Below are positions 53,301 to 62,136 of a stretch of 64,000 bases of DNA, piece by piece (position 1 is the first letter of the stretch; every line of letters begins with the position of its first letter). The notes under the pieces are model-generated. The model did not search any database. It was not told where the DNA came from and saw only the letters and a list, made by a program, of their open reading frames with translations. Source of the DNA: Chryseobacterium daecheongense (GTDB taxonomy: Bacteria > Bacteroidota > Bacteroidia > Flavobacteriales > Weeksellaceae); the NCBI GenBank assembly GCA_027920525.1, contig CP115858.1, positions 744,001 through 808,000 on the forward strand. Reading direction: 5' to 3'. Both the position numbers and the translations under genes were made by a program.

Positions 53301-53331
53301 CAAATTTATGAATTTTTAATTAAGTACCAAA
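53301..53331 (-). promoter_or_regulatory. consensus promoter of the lysine-hydroxylase-type gene
   Basis: On the minus strand: TTTG (53331-53328), exactly 19 nt, TAAATTTG (53308-53301). This is the full Bacteroidota consensus. The predicted start near 53294 gives a leader of about 65 nt. Confidence 0.65.
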
Positions 53332-53442
53332 TAAAAAATGCAAAAAAATAAAACTTAACGTATTGATTACGAGATAGATAACCTATGTCCAAATAAAAAT
53401 AAGTCAACACCATTTTTTTTAATCAACGTTATAAATAAATAT

Positions 53443-54966
53443 ATGAACAACGAAATTTTGCCTCACGAAGGAGTGATAAACGACACTTTGAATCACTTTT
53501 CGGGGAAATTTGAAAACATTTTTCATCAGGATAATTATGATCACTATCGTTCCGCTATCAATGACACTTTAGACCTGGTCGGAACATTTCTTCATAGAAA
53601 CGACAAACCATTTAGCGGAATAGAAGCTAAAACAATGAAACAAAAGGTTCAGCACATTGACCTGAACCAAAAACTCTCTTCTTATGAAGAGCTCCTGAAT
53701 GAGGTGGATGACATCTACGTAAAGCATGCCACAGCCTTTCACCTTCCTCAATATGTAGCCCATCTCAATTGCCCTATTGTAATTCCAGCATTAGCCGGAG
53801 AAATTCTTGTGAGCGCTATCAACTCTTCACAGGATACTTATGATCAGAGTGCCGGCGGCACTTTTATGGAAAGAAAACTGATTGACTGGACAGCAGAAAG
53901 ATTAGGGTATTCTTCTGAAAGTGATGGTGTATTCACCGCAGGAGGTTCACAAAGTAATCTGATGGGATTGGTGATGATGCGGGATGTCTTCTCTCAAAAA
54001 AACTTACATCACAACATCAAACAAGACGGCTTACCGCCTGAAGCCGGCCGTTTTAGAATTTTCATTTCCGATAAAGCGCATTTCAGCAATTCAAAGAATG
54101 CATCTATTATGGGGTTAGGGGAAAAATCCATAATAAAAGTTCCCACTGACCATGAATTCCGGATGGATATTACATTACTTCAGAAATACATGAAGCGTGA
54201 GATCGAATTAGGAAATATTCCTATCGGGATCATAGCAACCGCCGGAACAACAGATTTTGGCAATGTAGACCCATTGGAGGATATTGCGAATATCGCGGCT
54301 CAACATAATATCTGGATGCACGTAGATGCAGCATATGGTTGTGCCTTACTTTTAAGCGCGAAATACCGTCATCTTTTAAACGGCATTGAAAAAGCAGATT
54401 CTGTAACAATAGATTATCATAAATCATTCTTCCAACCGATCAGCAGTAGTGCTTTCATTGTTAAAAACAGGAGAGAACTTCGAATTCTTAAACATCATGC
54501 CGATTATCTTAATCCTGCAGAAACGGATGAGGAAGAGATTCCTGCACAGATCAATAAGTCTATTATACAAAGTACCCGTCGATTTGACGCCTTAAAACTT
54601 TGGTTTACCTTAAGAATGATGGGGCAGGAACAATTGGCTGAATATACCGACAGGGTGATTGATCTTACTAAAGATGCAGCAGCAATGATCACTGAAGACC
54701 AGGAATTTGAATTGCTATCGCATACTGACCTTAGTGTATTGGTATTCCGTTATCTGAGAGACGATATTGAAGATCTGAATGCACTGAACTTACATATAAA
54801 AATGAAATTGTTCTACAGTGGAGAGATCCTAGTAGCAAGTACCAAGGTTGATGGTAATTTCTATCTGAAATTTACTTTCCTGAATCCTATTACTACTACT
54901 GAAGATATTCATCAAATATTAAACACAATAAAAAAGCATGGAGAAAATTTTGGAACAACAAACTAA
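53443..54966 (+). CDS. PLP-dependent group II decarboxylase, lysine/hydroxylysine type
   Basis: 507 aa. The PLP Lys327 is in DYHKSFF, with Asp295 in HVDAAYG, a stacking His213 in SDKAHFS and TAGGSQSNL for the phosphate. The family (DABA/aromatic amino acid/lysine decarboxylases such as DesA) commonly opens hydroxamate siderophore operons by making a diamine. Given the lysine hydroxylase next door, it probably decarboxylates 4-hydroxylysine to 3-hydroxycadaverine; lysine to cadaverine is the alternative. Its 3' end overlaps the synthetase gene by 29 nt. Confidence 0.9.
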   Translation: MNNEILPHEGVINDTLNHFSGKFENIFHQDNYDHYRSAINDTLDLVGTFLHRNDKPFSGIEAKTMKQKVQHIDLNQKLSSYEELLNEVDDIYVKHATAFHLPQYVAHLNCPIVIPALAGEILVSAINSSQDTYDQSAGGTFMERKLIDWTAERLGYSSESDGVFTAGGSQSNLMGLVMMRDVFSQKNLHHNIKQDGLPPEAGRFRIFISDKAHFSNSKNASIMGLGEKSIIKVPTDHEFRMDITLLQKYMKREIELGNIPIGIIATAGTTDFGNVDPLEDIANIAAQHNIWMHVDAAYGCALLLSAKYRHLLNGIEKADSVTIDYHKSFFQPISSSAFIVKNRRELRILKHHADYLNPAETDEEEIPAQINKSIIQSTRRFDALKLWFTLRMMGQEQLAEYTDRVIDLTKDAAAMITEDQEFELLSHTDLSVLVFRYLRDDIEDLNALNLHIKMKLFYSGEILVASTKVDGNFYLKFTFLNPITTTEDIHQILNTIKKHGENFGTTN

Positions 54967-57364
54967 TGTTGCAGAAAAAGCGCTTACCATTACAAGCAGA
55001 ATCTTATTGAATGGTATGTTGCGGGAACTGGGGAACGGAAGATTTTATGAAGGAGTTCCAAAATATGATACCCTTACTGCCCGGGCACTTCAAAACAGCA
55101 ATTACCCGCTATACATAAGATTTGAATTAAAAAAGAGCAATCTGTTTTTATTCGCCCCTGTTGCTTATCGTTCCGAAAGTTCATTTCACAATTATGCAAT
55201 GCCTTTATGGGCCGTTGATCATAAAAATGAAAGCATTTTTGAGGTGGATATCGACCAGCTGACAGCTTTGGTTTATAAAGAGCTTTCTGAGCAATTCAGT
55301 GAACAAGGGTTGGAATTGTTTACCAAAAGAATCCAAAGCAGCTTCAGAAACCTGGAACTGATCATGAATGCTGGTGCTCAGGAGAATGATCCTGTTTCTT
55401 ACTCGTTTCTGGAATCTGAGCAGAGGCTTCCGGCAGGGCATAATCTTCATCCTTTTACCAAAGCAAGGATGGGATTTTCAAAAGAAGAACAGCTTTTATA
55501 TGGTCCTGAATTCAATAAAGAGATACAGCTTGAGTATTTTTTAGTGCATAAAAACAATGTTGTAGAAAACTCTGTTTTAGAGATCTCCTACAATGAATTT
55601 CTGAAAAGCATCGTTTCTCTGCCTTCGGACTTTGGAAAAAATTATCTTAAAGAAGGGGAAAGCCTGTCCGACTTCTATATCGTTCCATGTCATCCCTGGG
55701 AAGCCAGTTATCTTTTATCGATAAAAGAAGGCTCGGAAATGATAGAAAACAGGACATTAATTTACATCGGAGCCCTGGGAGAAGGATTTTATTCAACATC
55801 TTCTATAAGAAGCATGTACAGCCCTCATATTCCATGGATGCCAAAGTTTTCCCTGAATGTTCTTTTAACCGGTTCGATCAGGATCAACACTGAAAAAGAT
55901 TTAAAAAGAGGCTATGCTTCAGCATTATGGCGTAAGCACGCAGCTTCAGCATTTGAAAAGGATTTTAATCAGTTCAAACTTCTTTTAGAACCTGTAACAT
56001 TGGGAGTCTACCACAATGATAAAAACATTGATAGTCTTAATTTATTAGTTCGCGAGAATCCGTTTTTACCTGAAGATAAAATACTTTTACTCGCCAGGTT
56101 ATGCCAGGATGAACCTGCTGACGGAAAGACTTTTATACAGAAATTTTTCTCGGATGTTTCAGATGTCCTGGGAATGGGTCTTGAAGAATCCATAACCATC
56201 TGGTTCGAAAAGTATATTAAACTATTAATCGCTCCATTAAACCACTTATACAGCCAATATGGAATGGCTCCTGAAGCTCATCAGCAGAACCTGTTGATTC
56301 AGCTGGATGATCAATTGCTTCCTCAAACACTTTTTGTAAGAGATGCACAGGGTTATCTCCTCAGAGAAAGTTCGAGAGACCAGTATACCGGGCTGGCTAA
56401 AGAATATCCGGAGATTGAGGATCTCTTTATCAAAGATGAGCGTCTTTTAGATATCATTTCTTATCATGTACTGGTGAGCAATTTTTCAGCACTTATCGCC
56501 TCATTAGGAAAAACAGGGTGGGTAAGTGAACGAATGCTGATTGATATATTATACAGGGAGTTTGATGCCATTCACCATGAGATGCCTTCAGCGTTTACCA
56601 ACTATGCCCTTCAAAACAGGTATTGGGGAACCAAAACAAACTTTAAGGCAGTAGCCAATGAGATTGATGGAATTACCAGTGCCGGGGCTATTTCTTATGC
56701 CAGAGTTCCCAACCTTCTTTACAAATATTTCTTCTCGGATCAGCTGATCAATCCAAAAGGAAACGATGTGTTCTTCAGGCGTTATTTTCAGAAAGAAGAT
56801 GTTACAATCAGTATGCGTCCTATTAACCTTGATGAGGATCTTGAAATGCTTCATGAATGGTTCAATCGTGAGCATGCTGTAAAAATATGGCAGATGAACT
56901 GGCCGATTGACGAGCTGGAAACCTATTACCGACTGATGTTACCGGGTGACGAAGCCCACAGCTATATTATTTCGAGTAATGATGAACCTTCCTGCAATAT
57001 TGAAGTTTACTGGCCATGCCGGGATATTGTGGGAGATTATTATGATGTAATGCCTACAGACTATGGGACGCATCAGTTTATAGCTCCGACAGATCCTAAA
57101 AAGAAATATGTTTCTCCTTCCACACAATCTATGGTAGATTACGTTTTTGCCCAACCGGAAGTTGGAAAAATGGTAGGAGAAGGCTCTGTAGATTCTTTTG
57201 CATCCATGATGAATAAGGCACATGTAGGCTTCAAAATAGAAAAAATCATTGAAATGCCACACAAAAAAGCCAATCTGAACTTCTGCTACAGGGAATGGTA
57301 TTGGGAAAAATTCCCACAAAACAAAGATGTACAAATCACCGCAAAAATCGCTGAACATGACTAA
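54938..57364 (+). CDS. IucA/IucC siderophore synthetase fused to an IucB-like acyltransferase
   Basis: 808 aa. Residues about 1-600 are an NRPS-independent siderophore synthetase: the AGHNLHPFTKARMGF loop, CHPWEA, and a TSSIRSMY segment for ATP and citrate, with the C-terminal FhuF-like region. Residues about 620-790 are an Acetyltransf_8 (IucB/AlcB) domain: MRPINLDEDLEMLHEWFN, IEVYWPCRDIVGDYYD, DYGTHQF and HVGFKIEKIIEMPH. The acyltransferase would cap the hydroxylated diamine, and the synthetase would join it to citrate. It overlaps the decarboxylase gene by 29 nt and the monooxygenase gene by 8 nt. Confidence 0.92.
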   Translation: MEKILEQQTNVAEKALTITSRILLNGMLRELGNGRFYEGVPKYDTLTARALQNSNYPLYIRFELKKSNLFLFAPVAYRSESSFHNYAMPLWAVDHKNESIFEVDIDQLTALVYKELSEQFSEQGLELFTKRIQSSFRNLELIMNAGAQENDPVSYSFLESEQRLPAGHNLHPFTKARMGFSKEEQLLYGPEFNKEIQLEYFLVHKNNVVENSVLEISYNEFLKSIVSLPSDFGKNYLKEGESLSDFYIVPCHPWEASYLLSIKEGSEMIENRTLIYIGALGEGFYSTSSIRSMYSPHIPWMPKFSLNVLLTGSIRINTEKDLKRGYASALWRKHAASAFEKDFNQFKLLLEPVTLGVYHNDKNIDSLNLLVRENPFLPEDKILLLARLCQDEPADGKTFIQKFFSDVSDVLGMGLEESITIWFEKYIKLLIAPLNHLYSQYGMAPEAHQQNLLIQLDDQLLPQTLFVRDAQGYLLRESSRDQYTGLAKEYPEIEDLFIKDERLLDIISYHVLVSNFSALIASLGKTGWVSERMLIDILYREFDAIHHEMPSAFTNYALQNRYWGTKTNFKAVANEIDGITSAGAISYARVPNLLYKYFFSDQLINPKGNDVFFRRYFQKEDVTISMRPINLDEDLEMLHEWFNREHAVKIWQMNWPIDELETYYRLMLPGDEAHSYIISSNDEPSCNIEVYWPCRDIVGDYYDVMPTDYGTHQFIAPTDPKKKYVSPSTQSMVDYVFAQPEVGKMVGEGSVDSFASMMNKAHVGFKIEKIIEMPHKKANLNFCYREWYWEKFPQNKDVQITAKIAEHD

Positions 57365-58670
57365 TGAAACCATATATAATGTAATAGGAATAGGTATCGG
57401 GCCTTTTAATTTAGGGCTAGCTGCTTTATCCAATCCTATATCTGAACTAAAAACACTTTTTCTTGATCAAAGGGATGGCTTCGACTGGCATCCGGGATTA
57501 ATGATAGACCACGTAACCCTTCAGACACCGTTTTTATGTGACTGTGTTTCGATGGCGGATCCTACCAATCCCTTAAGCCTTCTTAATTATCTTAAAGAAA
57601 CCAACAGGTTATATAAATTCTTTATCAGGGAAGATTTCTTCATTCCCCGAAAAGAATACAACCGCTATTGTCAATGGGTAGTCAGCCAATTGCCACAATG
57701 CCGTTTTTCCACACAGGTTGTCGATATTATTTATGAAGACGGACTTTATCTGATTACCACGCTTCACACCAAAACCAAGGAGGCGGTAGTTTTTAAAGCG
57801 GAAAGACTCATCCTTGGTACCGGGACACAGCCCCATATTCCTTCATTTATTCCCAAAGAAGATTCCAGGATCCTTCATACAAGTTCTTATTTGTACAGAA
57901 AAGAGGAGCTTTTAGCTAAAGGCCGTAAAATAGCCGTAATTGGTTCAGGGCAAAGTGCTGCGGAAGTCTTTTACGATCTTCTTCAAAGCCGCAATGAAAA
58001 TACGGAATTAGGATGGTATTCCCGACCTGACCGGTTTTTCCCGATGGAATATTCAAAGCTTACCTTAGAGCTTACTTCCCCTGATTACGTAGATTATTTT
58101 TACAGCAGAAACGAAGCTGCCCGCAAAGCTATCTTAAGCAAGCAACAGGCACAGTTTAAAGGGATCAATTATGACCTGATCAACCAGATCTACGATTTTA
58201 TCTATGATCTTAATATTGATAATGCCGATCCAAAGCTTACGATCATTCCCAACAGCCAGCTGGATCGGGTAGATAACAGCAATACAGAACGTCTTACCCT
58301 TGAATTTACACAATTGGAACAGGATATCCCTTATGAACAGGAAGCTGATTATCTCGTAATTGGAACAGGATACCGTTATCATGAACCTTCATTCTTAAAA
58401 AATATTGAATCAAGAATTAAAAGGGATTCCAACGGGTTATTTGCCGTGAACAGGAATTACTCAATAGATCATAACGGAGGTGAAATTTATGTGCTTCATG
58501 CAGAAGTCCATACCCATAGCTATATTTCTACCGACCTTGGAATGGCGGCTTACCGTAATTCTTATATCATCAATGATATTCTGGGAAGGGAGCATTATAA
58601 AATAGAAAAGAAAATAGCCTTCCAGGATTTTGACGTTGAAAAACACGCAATGCCAACCGCCAAAATATAA
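57357..58670 (+). CDS. lysine/ornithine N-monooxygenase family (IucD/PvdA/SidA type)
   Basis: 437 aa from the ATG at 57357 (MTNETIYNV); the extension to 57327 lies inside the previous gene. The FAD loop is GIGIGPFNLG, the NADPH loop VIGSGQSAAEVFYDLL, and the family-specific VIGTGYRYHEP with a late HTHSYISTDLGMAAYRN are present. It N-hydroxylates the terminal amine of a lysine-derived diamine to build hydroxamate ligands. It overlaps the fusion gene by 8 nt and precedes the second synthetase by 6 nt. Confidence 0.93.
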   Translation: MTNETIYNVIGIGIGPFNLGLAALSNPISELKTLFLDQRDGFDWHPGLMIDHVTLQTPFLCDCVSMADPTNPLSLLNYLKETNRLYKFFIREDFFIPRKEYNRYCQWVVSQLPQCRFSTQVVDIIYEDGLYLITTLHTKTKEAVVFKAERLILGTGTQPHIPSFIPKEDSRILHTSSYLYRKEELLAKGRKIAVIGSGQSAAEVFYDLLQSRNENTELGWYSRPDRFFPMEYSKLTLELTSPDYVDYFYSRNEAARKAILSKQQAQFKGINYDLINQIYDFIYDLNIDNADPKLTIIPNSQLDRVDNSNTERLTLEFTQLEQDIPYEQEADYLVIGTGYRYHEPSFLKNIESRIKRDSNGLFAVNRNYSIDHNGGEIYVLHAEVHTHSYISTDLGMAAYRNSYIINDILGREHYKIEKKIAFQDFDVEKHAMPTAKI

Positions 58671-58676
58671 TGAATA

Positions 58677-60485
58677 ATGAGTAACGATAATACGATAATT
58701 AACCAGAAACACTGGCTACAGGCTAACAGGGACCTTATGGCCAAAACAATCGCCGAATTAATGCATGAGGAGCGATTAAAGCCTGTCGCTGTGTCTCAAG
58801 ATGAAGAAGGATATACCATCTTCAGACTTGAGACAGGATTTGAAAACATAGAATATAGCTTCAGGGGACAGGAAAGAATGATGGATTTCTGGCATATTGA
58901 TAAAGCCAGTATTACAAAAACAGAGAATGGCGAAAAAACCGACATCCTTAATATCCCTCAATTTTTCCTTGAAATGCAGGCGGTTTTTGATCTTGATTCC
59001 AATACATTAGCAAAATACACAGAAGAATTACTGCATACTTTATATTGTGATTCCCTGATCTTGTCCAGAGGGATTATGACTTCAAAGGATCTGGCATCCA
59101 GTAATTACCAGACAGTAGAGCACCAGATGACAGGCCACCCATGGGTTATTGTCAATAAAAGCAGATTAGGCTTTTCACCTATTGACCTTGAAACCTTTGC
59201 CCCGGAAGCGGATAAGAGCTTAAAAGTCCTTTGGTTTGCCGCTCATAAGAGCAGATCATCTTTTCATTCTTTAGGGCATATCGATCAGGAAGAATTTTAC
59301 CGCTCTGAAATCGGGGATGAATTATATCAGAATTTTCAACAAAAACTGATCAACAAAGGAAAATCAGTTGAGGATTATCATTTCATCCCGGTGCATCCCT
59401 GGCAATGGGAACATAAGTTAAAGATCCATTTTGCCGGAGACCTTGTCTCCGGAATATTAATTCCGATGGGAGAGGGTAATGACGTTTACAGCCCGCAACA
59501 GAGCATCCGTACTTTATTCAATGCAGATCATCCTGAGAAGAGATACTTAAAAACGGCTGTCTCCATTCTGAGTACCGGAAACATCAGAGGACTTTCCCCT
59601 AAACAGATGAAAATAGCACCCTCCATTACAGATTGGGTAAAAGGACTGATCAAAGGGGATTCTTATCTGGAAAATAAAGGAACCATATTTCTCGGTGAAG
59701 AAGCTTCAATCGCTTACTACCATCCGCAATACGGTGCTATTACAGGCGTTCCATATCAATATAATGAGTTCCTGGGAGCATTATGGCGTGAAAGTGCCGG
59801 ATCTTATTTAAAGGAAGACGAAGAAATGTTTACCATGGCTTCATTGCTCTATGTGGATCAAAACGGAGTTCCCCTGGTACAAGCTTTTGCTGAAAAAGCA
59901 GGAATTAGTGTAAAACAATGGATCACAGATTATCTGGATGCTTATCTTACTCCTCTTCTTCATATCTATTACACCCATTCTCTTTGCGTAACACCTCACG
60001 GAGAAAACATTATGGTGGTATTGAGAAACGGGCTTCCACAAAGAATTGTTATTAAAGATTTTGTAGATGACATTGTTTTAACCACAGAAGCCAGAGAAAA
60101 ATTACCGGATCATCTGGCAGACGGACTGATTCAGTCCTCAAACAAAGAAAATGTTCCATTGTCCATTCTTCTTGGAGTTTTTGATGCCTTTTTCAGATAT
60201 TTATCAAACGTTCTTCATACTTATTCGGATCTTAAAGAAGAAGAGTTCTGGACACTTGTTCATGAATGCATAGAGCATTACAAAAATCAAAACCCTGATT
60301 TAAAGGAACGCTATGCAAAATATGATCTGTATGTTCCGTCATTCAAAAGATTCTATATCAACAGTGTACGCTTGAAAAATAACGGTTACAGTGAAAACAA
60401 AGCATTTGCTATTCCAAAGAAAGATGGTGCTTTACCCAACCCATTGTACCAGATAGCCAATAAAAATTCTGTTGTGGCACTATGA
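58677..60485 (+). CDS. IucA/IucC-family siderophore synthetase
   Basis: 602 aa stand-alone NIS synthetase. The key loops are TGHPWVIVNKSRLGF, VHPWQWEH, SIRTLFN and STGNIRGLSPKQMK, then HGENIMVVLRNGLPQRIVIKDF in the C-terminal part. It differs clearly from the fused synthetase at 54938, so the two probably add successive arms to citrate. The last 4 nt overlap the MATE gene (ATGA at 60482-60485). Confidence 0.93.
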   Translation: MSNDNTIINQKHWLQANRDLMAKTIAELMHEERLKPVAVSQDEEGYTIFRLETGFENIEYSFRGQERMMDFWHIDKASITKTENGEKTDILNIPQFFLEMQAVFDLDSNTLAKYTEELLHTLYCDSLILSRGIMTSKDLASSNYQTVEHQMTGHPWVIVNKSRLGFSPIDLETFAPEADKSLKVLWFAAHKSRSSFHSLGHIDQEEFYRSEIGDELYQNFQQKLINKGKSVEDYHFIPVHPWQWEHKLKIHFAGDLVSGILIPMGEGNDVYSPQQSIRTLFNADHPEKRYLKTAVSILSTGNIRGLSPKQMKIAPSITDWVKGLIKGDSYLENKGTIFLGEEASIAYYHPQYGAITGVPYQYNEFLGALWRESAGSYLKEDEEMFTMASLLYVDQNGVPLVQAFAEKAGISVKQWITDYLDAYLTPLLHIYYTHSLCVTPHGENIMVVLRNGLPQRIVIKDFVDDIVLTTEAREKLPDHLADGLIQSSNKENVPLSILLGVFDAFFRYLSNVLHTYSDLKEEEFWTLVHECIEHYKNQNPDLKERYAKYDLYVPSFKRFYINSVRLKNNGYSENKAFAIPKKDGALPNPLYQIANKNSVVAL

Positions 60486-61885
60486 AAAAGTTCCTGCATC
60501 TTGTAAAAGACGGTTCTGTATTTGCGTACGGAGCATTAGCCGGGAGAAAAACCGAGCTTACCAGCGGAAGCATCAACCGGTCAATCTTCAGTTTAGCCAT
60601 ACCTATGGTGATGGAGCTTGTTATGGAATCTGTTTTCGTGAGTATCAATCTTTTAATTATTGCGAAGCTTGGAGATAAGGTCCTCGGACTTGTTGGTATT
60701 ACAGATAACTACATCAATTTTGCCAACGCGATTGCCATCGGTCTTGGGATAGCGGCTGCTACATTAACGGCAAGGAGAGCAGGTGAAAAAGACAAGGAAG
60801 GAATGGGACAAACGGCACAGTATATCATACTGCTTGCGTTTGGATTTGCCCTATTGGTTGGGGGACTGTCATTTATTTTCGCATCCGATATCATCGGCTT
60901 TCTCGGGATTAAACCCGATAGTATTGATCATGGAGTCCTTTTTTCCCAACTGGTATTTTTAAGTATCGGATTGGTTATTCTGAGGCTTTCCATTAACGGG
61001 CTTTTCAGAGGGGCCGGGGATGCTTCCCTTGCTATGAAATCCCTTTGGCTTTGCCATATATCGAGTATGGTATTCGCGGTCATCTTTGTTTTCGGACTTG
61101 GTTTTATTCCTGCTTACGGATTAATGGGATTAGCTTATGCTACTGTTTTATCCCGTCTGCTCGCGGTAATATACCAGTTTTTTATCCTCCTTACAGGAAA
61201 AACTAGCATCAAGATCGGTACGAAGTTTCACTTCGACCTTTCCTTAACAAAGAAAATCCTCAAAATTACCTTTGGCGGACTGGTTCAGTATATTATTCCT
61301 GCCTCCAGCTGGCTGATTATGGTGAAGATTATTGCAACCTTTGGAACCACCGCACTTGCAGGTTACATTATTGCCCAAAGGATAGCTTCTGTGGCAACCA
61401 TGCCTGCCTGGGGAATAGGAAATGCTGCGGGAGTTCTTACGGGCCAGAATCTGGGAGCAGGAAATCCGGATCGTGCGGAAAAAACCGTATGGAGGGCAGG
61501 AGGAATCAACATGACATATCTCGTGGCTGTTGCTTTATTCTGGCAACTGGCAGCGGAATATGTTGTTACCTTTTTTACTTCGGAAGCCCAGGTCGCTCAG
61601 TATGCAGTCCAGTATATCCACGTGGTTTCAATGGCTTATTTGTTATTAGGCTTTACAATGGTGATCAGCCGCGCACTTAATGCTGCCGGAAATATCATGC
61701 AGGTAACCCTGCTGTATATGATCATGTTTTATGTTATTCAGCTTCCTTTGGCTTATCTCCTTGGAGTAAGGCTTCAATGGGAACTGAAAGGAATATTTAC
61801 AGCTATCGTTTCTTCGGAAATTGTACTGGCTGTGCTTTTCCTTATGATCTTCAGAAATGGTAAATGGAAAACTATAAAAATTTAA
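60482..61885 (+). CDS. MATE-family efflux transporter
   Basis: 467 aa with 12 predicted helices. MATE patterns: SIFSLAIPMVMELVMESVFVSINLL, NGLFRGAGDASLAMK, QRIASVATMPAWGIGNAAGVLTGQNLGAGNPDRAEKTVWRAG (in parts). MATE or MFS pumps are common in siderophore operons for export of the finished molecule across the inner membrane, and the coupled position here supports this. Drug export is possible as a side activity. The ACP gene starts 1 nt after its stop. Confidence 0.9.
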   Translation: MKKFLHLVKDGSVFAYGALAGRKTELTSGSINRSIFSLAIPMVMELVMESVFVSINLLIIAKLGDKVLGLVGITDNYINFANAIAIGLGIAAATLTARRAGEKDKEGMGQTAQYIILLAFGFALLVGGLSFIFASDIIGFLGIKPDSIDHGVLFSQLVFLSIGLVILRLSINGLFRGAGDASLAMKSLWLCHISSMVFAVIFVFGLGFIPAYGLMGLAYATVLSRLLAVIYQFFILLTGKTSIKIGTKFHFDLSLTKKILKITFGGLVQYIIPASSWLIMVKIIATFGTTALAGYIIAQRIASVATMPAWGIGNAAGVLTGQNLGAGNPDRAEKTVWRAGGINMTYLVAVALFWQLAAEYVVTFFTSEAQVAQYAVQYIHVVSMAYLLLGFTMVISRALNAAGNIMQVTLLYMIMFYVIQLPLAYLLGVRLQWELKGIFTAIVSSEIVLAVLFLMIFRNGKWKTIKI

Positions 61886-61886
61886 A

Positions 61887-62132
61887 ATGCACACAACAGA
61901 CGAATTTTATGAAATTATTGCATCAGCAATTGCAGTAAAAAAAGAAATGATTGATGAAAACCTTACCTACCAGGAAATCCCGGAATGGGATTCTATGTCC
62001 CATCTTCTTATAGTAGAAGCATTGGAACAGTTCTACCAAATAAAGTTTGATTTTAATGATATTCTTGAAATGGGAACTGTAGGAAAGATCCGCGACAAAA
62101 TGAAAAAATACGATGTACTCGTAGAAAACTAA
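61887..62132 (+). CDS. acyl carrier protein
   Basis: 81 aa. The phosphopantetheine attachment Ser36 is in EWDSMSHLLIVEALEQFY, with the acidic four-helix ACP profile around it. It is not the housekeeping ACP: it sits in the siderophore operon between the exporter and an AMP-forming ligase gene (4 nt downstream). The likely role is to hold an acyl group activated by that ligase for transfer to the siderophore. Classical aerobactin-type operons have no such protein. Confidence 0.9.
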   Translation: MHTTDEFYEIIASAIAVKKEMIDENLTYQEIPEWDSMSHLLIVEALEQFYQIKFDFNDILEMGTVGKIRDKMKKYDVLVEN

Positions 62133-62136
62133 GTAT

